DNA of 40,232 bases from Holosporaceae bacterium. GTDB lineage: Bacteria; Pseudomonadota; Alphaproteobacteria; UBA3830. Positions 1-8,934 of this stretch are shown here, one piece after another (position 1 is the first letter of the stretch; each line of letters starts with the position of its first letter). Below the pieces are notes generated by a model, which was not told the origin of the DNA, made no database searches, and worked only from the letters and a program-made list of their open reading frames with translations. Position numbers and translations under genes: made by a program. Location: positions 1 through 40,232 of the forward strand of contig JAITRU010000011.1 of NCBI GenBank assembly GCA_031288225.1, given 5' to 3'.

Positions 1-138
1 TTTCTTTTCTTCTTTCTTTTCCTTCCTAGGTTCCATTGCGCCGCTTCCAACATCCCCGCCCACCGTGGCATTTAGGGGAAATAATGTTGCTAGCAGCAAT
101 ATTCCCAGGCATTTGATTACTTTTTTCATGTTTTTCAT
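1..138 (-). CDS. Secreted protein, N-terminal part only (runs off the left edge)
   Basis: Reading leftward from position 138, the first 46 codons of a gene are present and the rest lies outside the window. The N-terminus is a classical signal peptide: MKNMKK, a hydrophobic core KCLGILLLATLFPL, and a probable cleavage site after LNA. The mature part starts with a glycine-rich stretch and then a run of Lys and Glu (PRKEKKEEKK). A GGGAGG ribosome-binding site lies at 141-146. It is only 2 nt from the ATG at 138 but 11 nt from the in-frame ATG at 129, so either could be used. A consensus promoter lies upstream at 269-297. The product is exported to the periplasm or beyond. The visible part does not allow a family assignment. 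Confidence 0.72.
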   Translation of the reverse strand, partial: MKNMKKVIKCLGILLLATLFPLNATVGGDVGSGAMEPRKEKKEEKK

Positions 139-217
139 TTCCTCCCTTTTCTTCCGCTGTTTTTCCCATTTTGGCATCAACGCATCGTTGCATGTTTCCG
201 CAAATCCTGAAAATATT

Positions 218-241
218 CCGGAATTGGCGAAAAATTCCCGG
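218..241 (-). promoter_or_regulatory. Hairpin in the 5' leader of the truncated secreted-protein gene
   Basis: CCGGAATT at 218-225 faces AATTCCCGG at 233-241, giving an 8-bp GC-capped stem with one bulged base and a loop of about 7 nt. It lies between the consensus promoter and the ribosome-binding site. On the minus strand it is followed by an A/T-rich stretch, so it could be an attenuator or only a leader structure. No known riboswitch class is recognised. Confidence 0.35.
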
Positions 242-268
242 CCGACCCAAAGGACCAGAAGTATATTT

Positions 269-297
269 ATTATAGCCCATAGACAAATTAATGTCAA
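269..297 (-). promoter_or_regulatory. Consensus sigma-70 promoter for the truncated secreted-protein gene
   Basis: On the minus strand a perfect TTGACA (297-292), a 17-nt spacer and a perfect TATAAT (274-269) point at the gene starting at 138. Transcription would begin near 262, leaving an untranslated leader of about 120 nt. It is the best-matching promoter I saw in the window. Confidence 0.75.
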
Positions 298-429
298 ATA
301 TTTTACTCAATTAATTGATGTATTTTAGAAAAAATATTGGATAATTAGCAAAAAATCAAATTCGTTAGCGCAATGATTTGGCTGATATTTGAGCAAAAAT
401 GCGCCATTGCAAACGCACTTTCAAAGTAA

Positions 430-528
430 TACCAAATCCCACCATCGATTAACTATTGCCTGCCTGGCAGCAGCTGCCATAGAGCGTGTTCGAGAAGCCA
501 TTTGGACAATCCAAAATGGGATTTGGTA
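430..528. mobile_element. 99-bp MITE-like element with 12-bp perfect terminal inverted repeats
   Basis: The ends are TACCAAATCCCA (430-441) and TGGGATTTGGTA (517-528), exact reverse complements. TAA occurs on both sides (427-429 and 529-531). The uninterrupted homologous sequence at 820-848 has one TAA at the matching point, so this is a 99-bp insertion with a 3-bp target duplication. It is too short to code for a transposase and no ORF in it looks real. The parent transposon is not in this window: the terminal repeats differ from those of the IS at 37881-38592. Confidence 0.72.
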
Positions 529-532
529 TAAT
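503..532 (+). promoter_or_regulatory. Outward promoter formed at the right junction of the 99-bp element
   Basis: TGGACA at 503-508 inside the element, an 18-nt spacer, and TATAAT at 527-532 resemble a sigma-70 promoter pointing right. The -10 box is composite: TA from the element end, TAA from the target duplication, and one flanking T. A second TATAAT from the original site lies at 538-543. Transcription from here would run antisense into the tRNA-Thr. Activity is inferred from the motif only. Confidence 0.4.
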
Positions 533-697
533 TTATCTATAATGAACAAAATGCATATTCAAGTTATTTTAAATTTAGCTAAAAACAAATACGCGACGTT
601 CCGTGCAAAGGGAAAAAACGCACAACGCCGCCACAAATTCCAAGTTTTTCATTTTTTCGTAGTTCGTTTTATCTTCATTTTTCCCTGATATTGCAAA

Positions 698-773
698 TGG
701 TGCCGAACGAGGGACTCGAACCCCCGACCTGCTGATTACAAATCAGCTGCTCTACCAATTGAGCTAGTTCGGC
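698..773 (-). tRNA. tRNA-Thr (anticodon TGT)
   Basis: The minus strand folds into a complete cloverleaf. The acceptor stem pairs GCCGAAC with GTTCGGC, the D arm is GCTC...GAGC, the anticodon stem GCTGA/TCAGC holds the loop TTTGTAA (anticodon TGT), and the T arm carries TTCGAGT. The discriminator base is A (701) and the CCA end is encoded (700-698). It decodes ACN threonine codons, chiefly ACA. Its anticodon reads ANN codons, so A37 is a likely target of the t6A pathway to which TsaE in this window belongs. Confidence 0.97.
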
Positions 774-819
774 ATTTTTTCCTGAACGGAGCCGTACACC
801 TTATCACCATTCCAATGAC

Positions 820-850
820 CATTATAGATAAATTACTTTGAAAATGCGAA
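820..850 (-). promoter_or_regulatory. Promoter of tRNA-Thr (right copy of the inverted repeat)
   Basis: On the minus strand, TTCGCA (850-845; 4 of 6 matches to the -35 consensus), an 18-nt spacer and a perfect TATAAT (826-821) lie about 48 nt upstream of the tRNA 5' end. The same sequence, inverted, occurs at 414-544. The -10 is convincing and the -35 weak. Confidence 0.55.
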
Positions 851-1142
851 TTTCGTGTAAACAGGTATAGAAACTGCAATGATTAACAGAACGAACTTTC
901 AAAGTAGGTCATGTATATTATAAGATTCAACAATCAGAGCTTTTTGAAAAAACGTCAAACTCCTTAGCCGGAAGCTACATTGCATTACAACACCTCAACA
1001 ATTGCACCACACCACCCAAATATGCGTAACTGCGCCCTGCCGTTTTGGAGCGAAACACCCACGGAACCAGCCTCAAGATAGGCAGCTGCGAAGATTCAGA
1101 GTATACCTATAAAATAATTTTTACTAGCAGAGCAATCCAACA
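849..1142. other. Intergenic stretch between tRNA-Thr promoter and ftsZ
   Basis: About 290 bp without a convincing gene on either strand. It contains the degenerate third copy of the ACTTTCAAAGTA sequence near 893. On the minus strand it is the 3' trailer of ftsZ, and I see no strong terminator hairpin with a T run. Confidence 0.5.
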
Positions 1143-2735
1143 CTAGCCCCTGCGCAGGAAGGCCGGTATTTCCAGATCTTCTTCCTGTGTTACGACCTGT
1201 TGCTGGGATGGCTGCGGTTGCTGAAGTGATTGTTTTTGTTGAACCACAAAATCATTTACACTCTTCTGTTGCTGCTGCTGAGGAGAAGATTGGGATCCGC
1301 CGGATGAAAACGGCCGTCTCATGCCAGTTAATCGTTCAAACAAGGAAGGCGCCCTCTTTTTCTGTCCAATTTCTTCATGGGTGCTTAGTATTTCAGCGCT
1401 GCTAGAATTTGCAAAGGTCGCTCCCGGCTGATTACCACCGGCGACATTGGTACCGCCGCTACTGTAACCACCACCAGCCGGATTCTGTCCATGCATCGAC
1501 TGAAGATGGGCACCGCTTCCAACAACGGCATCGAATGGCATTGTGGTGCCAGCCGGTGGCATCGGCGTTGGTACACCATGCTGAGCAGCTGCACCAAAAT
1601 CTCTCTCGGATTGGCCATAATAGCCAACAGCCGCGTCGCTCCTGTCCTTCTCCTGGGCCTTGCCGAAACCCGCTTCCTCAAAGGCCTTAATTTTTTGCTG
1701 TACCGCAACCGCATCAATGCCAGTGGCTACGACTGACACTCTCATGCGACCATTCATCTTTTCATTAAACGTGGATCCAAATATGATATTGGCGTCCGGA
1801 TCAACCTCTTCTCTTATGCGGTTGGCTGCCTCGTCAACCTCATACAATGTCATGTCATATCCACCAGTAATATTAATGAGAATACCCTTGGCTCCCTTCA
1901 TGGAGACATCGTCCAGCAGAGGGTTGGATATGGCTGCTTCGGCCGCTTCGATGGCCCGGCGATCTCCTTCGGCATCGCCGGTCCCCATCATTGCTTTACC
2001 CATCTCACTCATCACCGTTCTTATGTCAGCAAAGTCAAGATTGATGAGGCCTGGCATAACCATAAGATCCGTAACTCCCTGCACGCCGGAACGCAATACA
2101 TCGTCTGCCATCTTAAAGGCATCAGCAAACGTCGTTTTTTCGTTGGCAACTCTGAACAAATTTTGGTTTGGAATAATAATCAGAGTATCGACAAACTGCT
2201 GCAATTCGTCGATGCCCCGCTCGGCGATGCGCATTCGCGTCGTACCTTCAAAATGGAAAGGCTTTGTTATTACCCCTATGGTAAGTACACCATGTTCCTT
2301 GGCTAACCTAGCAATCACCGGTGCAGCACCGGTGCCAGTCCCACCTCCCATGCCTGCAGTTATAAAAACCATGTTGCTATTTTTTATATAGGATACGATC
2401 TCGTTTATGGCCTCCTCTGCTGCGGCTCTGCCTACATCCGGCCTAGCTCCAGCCCCCAGACCGCTCGTGATTTCAAGTCCAAGCTGGATGCGTTTTTCGC
2501 TCATGGATTGGAGTAATGCCTGGGCATCAGTATTAGCCACCACGAAATCCACTCCCTCAAGGTTTGATCTAATCATATTGTTTACGGCATTGCCACCTGC
2601 GCCACCGACTCCAAACACAGTAATTCTTGGTTTTAAATAGGAATCCGCACCGGCAGCGAAATCATCATTAAAAAAATCACCCTGTGCGCTTTTGTCCACT
2701 TGGTTCAAATTATCGGCTTCGACTGTCGGGGCCAT
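1143..2735 (-). CDS. ftsZ: Cell division protein FtsZ
   Basis: Tubulin-like GTPase that polymerises into the Z ring and recruits the division machinery. The N-terminal GTPase domain starts with [17 protein letters not shown] and carries the tubulin signature [10 protein letters not shown] near residue 130. After the globular core comes a long low-complexity linker rich in Gly, Ser and Gln, ending in the conserved C-terminal peptide [10 protein letters not shown] that binds FtsA. At 530 residues it is longer than E. coli FtsZ, as is common in Alphaproteobacteria because of the linker. I chose the ATG at 2735 because GGAGG lies 8 nt upstream (2744-2748); an in-frame start at 2771 has less support. 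It is last in the minus-strand cluster mreB-ftsQ-ftsA-ftsZ. Confidence 0.97.
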   Translation of the reverse strand: MAPTVEADNLNQVDKSAQGDFFNDDFAAGADSYLKPRITVFGVGGAGGNAVNNMIRSNLEGVDFVVANTDAQALLQSMSEKRIQLGLEITSGLGAGARPDVGRAAAEEAINEIVSYIKNSNMVFITAGMGGGTGTGAAPVIARLAKEHGVLTIGVITKPFHFEGTTRMRIAERGIDELQQFVDTLIIIPNQNLFRVANEKTTFADAFKMADDVLRSGVQGVTDLMVMPGLINLDFADIRTVMSEMGKAMMGTGDAEGDRRAIEAAEAAISNPLLDDVSMKGAKGILINITGGYDMTLYEVDEAANRIREEVDPDANIIFGSTFNEKMNGRMRVSVVATGIDAVAVQQKIKAFEEAGFGKAQEKDRSDAAVGYYGQSERDFGAAAQHGVPTPMPPAGTTMPFDAVVGSGAHLQSMHGQNPAGGGYSSGGTNVAGGNQPGATFANSSSAEILSTHEEIGQKKRAPSLFERLTGMRRPFSSGGSQSSPQQQQQKSVNDFVVQQKQSLQQPQPSQQQVVTQEEDLEIPAFLRRG

Positions 2736-2898
2736 GCAAATATCCTCCAGATTATAGCAGCGATTCATCACTGAATTTCGTTAAAGCACAAGGCAACGAT
2801 AAACGCAAGATAGTACGACAAAAAATACCCAAACCACCATATTATTAACGCAATCCAGATGTTTTCTTGTGCTGGATAATAAACCACAATTGCTTATT

Positions 2899-4137
2899 TT
2901 ACAAGTTATTCTCTATCCAGTTTAGTGTCTTTCTAAAAAAATTTGCGCTATTTTTCATTTTTTTTTTAGGTTTATCCACCATAATGCTAATTTCACTCAA
3001 TTGTGCAAACTTTATCATACCCAATGCAACACTAAATCCATTATCGATCAAAATATTTTGTTCCGATGATTCACAGTTAATTTTTTTGAGATTTACTTTT
3101 CTGTTTAAAATGCCCATGGCAAAATCCTTTATGCCGGTTAAATTGCTGCCGCCTCCAGTCAATGTTACGCCACTTTTGCTGAAGTCATTATGGAATATTG
3201 ATTCATCAATTTTTTTCTTCAAAATCTTCAAAATTTCTTCTACTCGATATTGAATGATGTGGTTCAGAGCACTCTTAGGAATTTGCTGTAGATCGATTAC
3301 ATTATTTTCCTCCACGGCCGGAATAAAAATCATATCCCTATCATCGTCAATGGAGACAAATGCCGCTCCGTGCAATGTTTTCAATCTTTCCGCACTGGCA
3401 AAAGAAATATTGAGTCCAAGCGCAATATCTTTTGTGATACTTCTGCCACCCAGGGGAATGGTTTCCATGCCACAAAATGTGTCGTTAAAGAAAAAGGATG
3501 CCGATGCTGTACTGTCTCCTATATCCACAACAATTTGATTTCCATTGTTCTGGGACTCGCCTATCACACACAATCCTGATGCATAGCCGGAGGCAACTAT
3601 GCCGACTGGTTCCAAATGACATCGGGACAAACACAAGACTATATTGCGCAATTGCTGTTTCGGAGCACCAACAATACAGATGCTAGCACTTATCTGCTGA
3701 GCTATCATGCCAACCGGATCCTTCACACCATTCAATGAATCAACGCTGTACATTATTGGAATGGAATGGATCAAATCCATTTCCTGCATATGCTCGTCAA
3801 ATGAAGATAGTAGTCGCACGATATCATCGTTTTTGATGATTTTGCCGCCAAGATATATGGATGCATTTACTATCCTGGATTTAATGGATGCTCCGGAAAT
3901 GTTGACATAGACGGATTTCGCCAGATAATTTGCTGATTTTTCAGCTCTTTCTACGGCTGCGGCAACGGATCTTTCCACCGATGCCATATCGACTATTATG
4001 CCTGACTTTACTCCCAAACAAACACAGCACCCGGTGCCCAAAATACTGAAACGACCATCTCCAGAAACGCTTGCTATGCAACAGCAAACTTTAGAACTGC
4101 CTATATCCAACACTGTTACAACATTTCTACCTATCAT
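2899..4137 (-). CDS. ftsA: Cell division protein FtsA
   Basis: Actin-like ATPase that anchors FtsZ to the inner membrane and links it to later division proteins. The phosphate-binding motifs of the actin fold are visible: VLDIGSSKVCC at the N-terminus, VVDIGDSTAS in the middle and LTGGGSNLTGI toward the C-terminus. The last 15 residues (FFRKTLNWIENNL) look like the amphipathic membrane-binding helix. At 412 residues the length is normal. It follows ftsQ after 30 bp, and a gap of about 160 bp separates it from the ftsZ start, so ftsZ could have an extra promoter there. Confidence 0.95.
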   Translation of the reverse strand: MIGRNVVTVLDIGSSKVCCCIASVSGDGRFSILGTGCCVCLGVKSGIIVDMASVERSVAAAVERAEKSANYLAKSVYVNISGASIKSRIVNASIYLGGKIIKNDDIVRLLSSFDEHMQEMDLIHSIPIMYSVDSLNGVKDPVGMIAQQISASICIVGAPKQQLRNIVLCLSRCHLEPVGIVASGYASGLCVIGESQNNGNQIVVDIGDSTASASFFFNDTFCGMETIPLGGRSITKDIALGLNISFASAERLKTLHGAAFVSIDDDRDMIFIPAVEENNVIDLQQIPKSALNHIIQYRVEEILKILKKKIDESIFHNDFSKSGVTLTGGGSNLTGIKDFAMGILNRKVNLKKINCESSEQNILIDNGFSVALGMIKFAQLSEISIMVDKPKKKMKNSANFFRKTLNWIENNL

Positions 4138-4167
4138 ATATTTATTCTCTAATGCTAAGCGCTATTT

Positions 4168-4995
4168 TCATTGCAATTTTCCGATGTCATCCGGTCCAGT
4201 ATTCTTTCTGGTTACCACGACTCTGTCAAGCATACGGAGATCTATCGACTTGATATCTGGATTGAAAAATCCATCACTATCGGAGAGCTCCGATAATATG
4301 CCTATGGCGTGTAAAATTCTTTTTTCCGGTAGTTTTACGGTAATTCCTCGATTTATTCTCATGTTCCACCTTCTTTTGCTTATTCTGATGGCAAAAACTA
4401 ATTGTTTCTCTATTTTTGGATATTGTGCCAAACACCTGAGTAAATACGAGACTTCCTTCTCGGCTCCATCTCCCACCACTATGGGGAGGTTGTTGAAATT
4501 ACCTATGCCATCATTTTTTAGCACTACCCCATCTGCATCGACTAGGTATAATTTATATCTCGATTGCAGAATTGCTATTGGTATGCGTTCGGCAATGCGG
4601 ACACTGATGGTGTCCGGAAATTTTCTGCTAACAACAGCGGAACGTACCCAGGACATATTCTCCAATCTTTTTTTTATTTCCCGAATGGAAACAGACATAA
4701 TGTTGCGCCGATAGCGAATGCCGGATGCTTTTAGCAACAAAACATCCGGTACACGCTCATTCCCGTCAAATTCAACCTTTTGCACCAGAAATGGCGGTAT
4801 ATTTGCCGTTGTTATTGTATGAAAATTAAAAAAAATTGTTCCACAAACGATGCCTAAAAATAACAGGAATAAAATAAAATTGCTCTTCAGTGGAACAGCA
4901 AACAGATATAATACTTTCAAAGAAGAAGTAAAAAAACCATAAACACCTCCGGTGCCGGACAATTTCGATGTGTTTTTTCTAGTAGATCGTGCCAT
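4168..4995 (-). CDS. ftsQ: Cell division protein FtsQ
   Basis: Bitopic inner-membrane protein that connects the cytoplasmic and periplasmic parts of the divisome. A short basic cytoplasmic N-terminus is followed by one membrane segment around residues 38-58. The POTRA domain begins at VQKVEFDGNERVPDVLLLKA. The FtsQ region SWVRSAVVSRKFPDTISVRI precedes a beta-rich C-terminal domain. Length (275 aa) and position directly before ftsA match the family. The genes normally found just upstream in dcw clusters (murC, murB, ddl) are not here; mreB is there instead. Confidence 0.92.
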   Translation of the reverse strand: MARSTRKNTSKLSGTGGVYGFFTSSLKVLYLFAVPLKSNFILFLLFLGIVCGTIFFNFHTITTANIPPFLVQKVEFDGNERVPDVLLLKASGIRYRRNIMSVSIREIKKRLENMSWVRSAVVSRKFPDTISVRIAERIPIAILQSRYKLYLVDADGVVLKNDGIGNFNNLPIVVGDGAEKEVSYLLRCLAQYPKIEKQLVFAIRISKRRWNMRINRGITVKLPEKRILHAIGILSELSDSDGFFNPDIKSIDLRMLDRVVVTRKNTGPDDIGKLQ

Positions 4996-5050
4996 GGATT
5001 ACTTTAATTTATGATCTCAGCAAAATTTTACATCAGCGAATACCGCAGAC

Positions 5051-6091
<1,041 letters not shown>

Positions 6092-6345
6092 CTAAGCAAA
6101 ACTCCATAAAAAACACCGGCAGATTTTTAAGAAACCAGCCAATGAGCGGCAAAACTAGCCGATAGATCATTCTCCACTAAACTAGATAATTTACGATTAT
6201 ATCGAAGAATAGCTTTTTTATGCGGTCTTCTCAAGAAAATATTTTTCTCCGGATCCATAAAAAAATTACCAATTCATTTAGTATTCATTTAGTATTTAGG
6301 GCTATAATCGCGTGAATTTATTATCGGTAATTTTGTGGGGATTTC
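6092..6345. promoter_or_regulatory. Divergent promoter region between mreB and the lipoprotein gene, with an 11-bp tandem repeat
   Basis: Facing left, TATAAT at 6201-6196 lies about 105 nt upstream of mreB. Facing right, a perfect TATAAT at 6303-6308 lies 37 nt upstream of the lipoprotein ATG. Immediately before the right-facing -10 are two perfect head-to-tail copies of ATTCATTTAGT (6272-6282 and 6283-6293), followed by a partial third. There is no good -35 for this promoter, which would fit one that needs an activator at the repeats. Confidence 0.5.
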
Positions 6346-7950
6346 ATGAAAAATAGAAAAAAAACGCTAATTTCATTGTGTTGTCTAGTTCTGCAAGGCT
6401 GCGGTGTTGACGATGATATTTTTTTGCAAAATCAGCATAAAGTTCCAAATTATGAAATGAACGCAGATAATTATTTTGATGACGATATTCGTGTATTAAA
6501 TGATGTTATCCTGGAAAATAATGGCAATATCGTTGCAAACACATCCATACCTCCAGATACTTTAGAACTCATATTTCAAAGGGAACAAAGAAAAAGAAAA
6601 GAAGAAAAAGCAAATTTTTCAAAGAAGCAGATCCTTACAAATACGGAATCCTATGCTTCTGTTGCCGAAGTACCGTCCATGCCGGCTGTAGCTCCGCAAA
6701 TTTCAGGCACATTAACGACGAAGGAAGATGTCAAAGGCTCAAATACAGCTGGCTTGGATAGCAAAAAAGACCCATCCGGGCAAATTAGGCCAGAATTGGG
6801 TTATGATCAATGGGACAATGTTTCCAGGTATTTAGCTGGCATGTACGCTCCTGATAATTTCAATAAAGAAGAATTCGCAAATTACGCAAAAGTTATAGAA
6901 GGCAAATTTTCAGGGCTAATGTCCAATAGCCTTGGTTTGGTAAAATCATGGTCCCGCGAAAATATTCTCGATAAAGTTGCCAATTGCCAGACTGTTTTTT
7001 ATCCCTTCGGAGGTCCAGACGTGGCCTACGCCCTTGAGTTTTTTCCGGATGCTCAAACATATGTTTTAGTTGGATTAGAGCCCATCGGTAACTTTGATGC
7101 TATAGTTAAAGCCATAGGCAATCCAAATACACTGCGGCTCCTTACAACATCATTATCCACATATCTATCGAGTGGGTTTTTCATAACATCAGAAATGTCC
7201 AATCAACTAACCAACAAGAGCGTCAGAGGAACGTTACCTTTAATGCTCATCCAGCTATCTAGGCTAGGATTCACTTTGGATAAAGTAGAAAGTGCAAAAA
7301 TTGGAACTTCCGGAGATATTGAATTTTCCGGGAATGGTATCGATTGTGTAAGAATTAATTGCACAAGAAATGAAGATGCTGCCCAAAAGGTGGTCTATTA
7401 CGTAAGAACAAATCTAGGCAATGGCAATTCTCAATTGGATAATTTGTTTCAGTTAGTAAAGAAAAACAATTTTGTAACTTTCATAAAAAGCGCTTCCTAC
7501 GCTCTTCACGATAGGTCATTATTTAGGCTAAAACAATTCATTCTTGCCAATACCAGCGCGGTTTTACAAGATGATTCCGGCATTCCATTTTCTTCCTTTG
7601 ATGCAACATGGGAAAAAAATATTTTTGGCACCTACAATGGTCCAACTTTAAAAATTTTTAAAAATTATATACAAAAAGATCTTTTGAATTTTTATGGAAC
7701 TCACGCTTGTGCTAGCATTCCATTTAAAATTGGATATGGATTCCGGATGGGAAGACCAAATTTGTTTCTGGGAATTTCTTCCGCGAAAAACAATCGGAAA
7801 GCGGAAGAATCAGCGAATAAAAATATCGATGATGAAAAAGCGTCCATGGAAGAACAATCCAAAAAAGGCGGATCTGAGCAAGGAAAATCCAGGAAGGAAC
7901 AACGTCAGGTTGAGTCCATAAAAACTGTACCGCCACAGGAATCTCTTTGA
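6346..7950 (+). CDS. Large lipoprotein of unknown function
   Basis: The N-terminus is a lipoprotein signal: basic MKNRKK, a short hydrophobic stretch, and lipobox LQGC with the lipidated Cys at residue 19. Residues 20-145 are polar and low in complexity, as expected for a tether. The main domain runs from about residue 150 to 480 and includes YPFGGPDVAYALEFFPDAQ and YVLVGLEPIGNFD. I recall this YPF-GPD / GLEP pattern from unnamed lipoproteins of other bacteria, but I know of no assigned function. The C-terminal 50 residues are highly charged (K/E/S/Q). The ATG has GGGG 5 nt upstream. The stop codon overlaps the start of the next gene (TGATG), so the two are probably translationally coupled. 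Confidence 0.85.
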   Translation: MKNRKKTLISLCCLVLQGCGVDDDIFLQNQHKVPNYEMNADNYFDDDIRVLNDVILENNGNIVANTSIPPDTLELIFQREQRKRKEEKANFSKKQILTNTESYASVAEVPSMPAVAPQISGTLTTKEDVKGSNTAGLDSKKDPSGQIRPELGYDQWDNVSRYLAGMYAPDNFNKEEFANYAKVIEGKFSGLMSNSLGLVKSWSRENILDKVANCQTVFYPFGGPDVAYALEFFPDAQTYVLVGLEPIGNFDAIVKAIGNPNTLRLLTTSLSTYLSSGFFITSEMSNQLTNKSVRGTLPLMLIQLSRLGFTLDKVESAKIGTSGDIEFSGNGIDCVRINCTRNEDAAQKVVYYVRTNLGNGNSQLDNLFQLVKKNNFVTFIKSASYALHDRSLFRLKQFILANTSAVLQDDSGIPFSSFDATWEKNIFGTYNGPTLKIFKNYIQKDLLNFYGTHACASIPFKIGYGFRMGRPNLFLGISSAKNNRKAEESANKNIDDEKASMEEQSKKGGSEQGKSRKEQRQVESIKTVPPQESL

Positions 7951-8807
7951 TGGCAAGTGAAACGCATGCAAAAATCGTCGGGGTCATTGGTGCCGGACAG
8001 ATGGGATCCGGTATTGCTCAGCTGTGTGCCATGGCCGGATATAGGACGAAGGTCTGTGACGTATCAGATCATGTACTAGCAACGGCCCAGCGACGCATTG
8101 GGGAATCATTGTTGAAGTTGGCATCGAAGCGATTGCTGGAAAATAGTCCGAAAACAATAATGGAGCTCATTTCCTACGGTGTTGATATTGAAGATTTGAA
8201 AGATTGCCTGATATTAGTCGAGTCGGCCTTCGAAGATTTTGACATAAAAAGCAATATTTTGTATAAAATTGGAAGTTTTATGACACCGACCTCCTATGTT
8301 GCTTCCAATACCTCATCCTATTCCATAACATCTTTGGCAAAAATGCTACCTTATCCTAATCGGTTCATTGGATTGCATTTCATGAACCCACCGCCACTCA
8401 TGGAATTGGTCGAGATTGTAAAAGGATTTCATACCGATGATGAAACATTCAATTTCTTTTGGAAATTTGCTCTTACTCTGAAGAAGGTTCCTATAGAATC
8501 AAAAGATTCGCCGGGCTTTATCCTAAATCGCATCCTGATTCCAATGATAAATGAAGCAATTTATTTGCTGCAGGCAGCAATTTCTACCCCAGAGCATATA
8601 GACGCAGCCATGAAATTGGGAGCGCACCATCCAGTTGGACCGCTTGCCCTGGCTGACTTAATTGGATTAGATACTGTATTGGCCATAATGAAAACGCTGA
8701 AAACGAAATTAAATCAGGAAAAATACAGTCCATGCCCATTGCTGGAGGAATATGTCGCCCGGGGATTTTTGGGGAAAAAATCAGGACGAGGCTTTTTTAC
8801 CTATTAA
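7950..8807 (+). CDS. hbd: 3-hydroxyacyl-CoA (3-hydroxybutyryl-CoA) dehydrogenase
   Basis: NAD(P)-dependent oxidation or reduction between 3-hydroxyacyl-CoA and 3-oxoacyl-CoA in the cytoplasm. The Rossmann loop IGAGQMGSGIA is at residues 13-23. Further family motifs are VESAFED, ASNTSSYSIT, GLHFMNPPPLMELVEI (active-site His) and DSPGFILNRIL. The C-terminal dimerisation domain ends GFLGKKSGRGFFTY. At 285 residues it is the short stand-alone form, not a FadB-type fusion. The ATG at 7950 overlaps the TGA of the lipoprotein gene. The short-chain butyryl specificity is inferred from length and overall similarity. No other beta-oxidation or polyhydroxybutyrate gene is nearby. Confidence 0.9.
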   Translation: MASETHAKIVGVIGAGQMGSGIAQLCAMAGYRTKVCDVSDHVLATAQRRIGESLLKLASKRLLENSPKTIMELISYGVDIEDLKDCLILVESAFEDFDIKSNILYKIGSFMTPTSYVASNTSSYSITSLAKMLPYPNRFIGLHFMNPPPLMELVEIVKGFHTDDETFNFFWKFALTLKKVPIESKDSPGFILNRILIPMINEAIYLLQAAISTPEHIDAAMKLGAHHPVGPLALADLIGLDTVLAIMKTLKTKLNQEKYSPCPLLEEYVARGFLGKKSGRGFFTY

Positions 8808-8813
8808 ATTTGG

Positions 8814-8843
8814 TGGACATGTTCGGCCGGGTTATGCTAGAAT
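8814..8843 (+). promoter_or_regulatory. Promoter upstream of the glycyl-radical protein and nrdG
   Basis: TGGACA (8814-8819), an 18-nt spacer, and TAGAAT (8838-8843) preceded by an extended TGC element fit a sigma-70 promoter. The leader is about 85 nt. I found no convincing FNR or NrdR operator in it. Confidence 0.5.
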
Positions 8844-8934
8844 ACGCCTAAGAGTTGTTGATGTTCAGGGGATGTTCTCCTTGATGAGTTGGTTTTGTTT
8901 GGAATAGGCCTGGGTGTAAAGGAGGGTTGAGATT

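Larger units (their letters stand above)
414..544 (+). repeat. Left copy of a 29-bp inverted repeat, split by a 99-bp insertion
   Basis: Positions 414-429 joined to 532-544 give a 29-nt sequence that matches the reverse complement of 820-848 with a single mismatch. The match ends in TATAATG, so it resembles a promoter in both places. The copy here points rightward and is interrupted by the element at 430-528. A third, more degenerate copy (ACTTTCAAAGTA, then an AT-rich stretch with TATATTATAA) starts near 893 on the plus strand. Confidence 0.8.

Noticed and set aside
65-328. Plus-strand and minus-strand frames over the left end
   Set aside because: The real gene is in a different minus-strand frame with a GGGAGG site, signal peptide and consensus promoter. 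These frames overlap that promoter and leader.
389-688. 99-codon frame on the plus strand
   Set aside because: It runs straight through the 99-bp element and the repeat copy, has no ribosome-binding site, and its composition is that of translated repeat DNA.
1660-2391. Long plus-strand frame of 243 codons
   Set aside because: It lies opposite ftsZ and mirrors its codon pattern; no start signal or family match.
3998-4714. Plus-strand frame of 238 codons
   Set aside because: Antisense to ftsA/ftsQ, Ser/Pro-rich shadow composition, no ribosome-binding site.
8808-8934. Cobalamin or other riboswitch before the nrdG region
   Set aside because: The leader is only about 85 nt and none of the conserved motifs of known riboswitch classes is visible.
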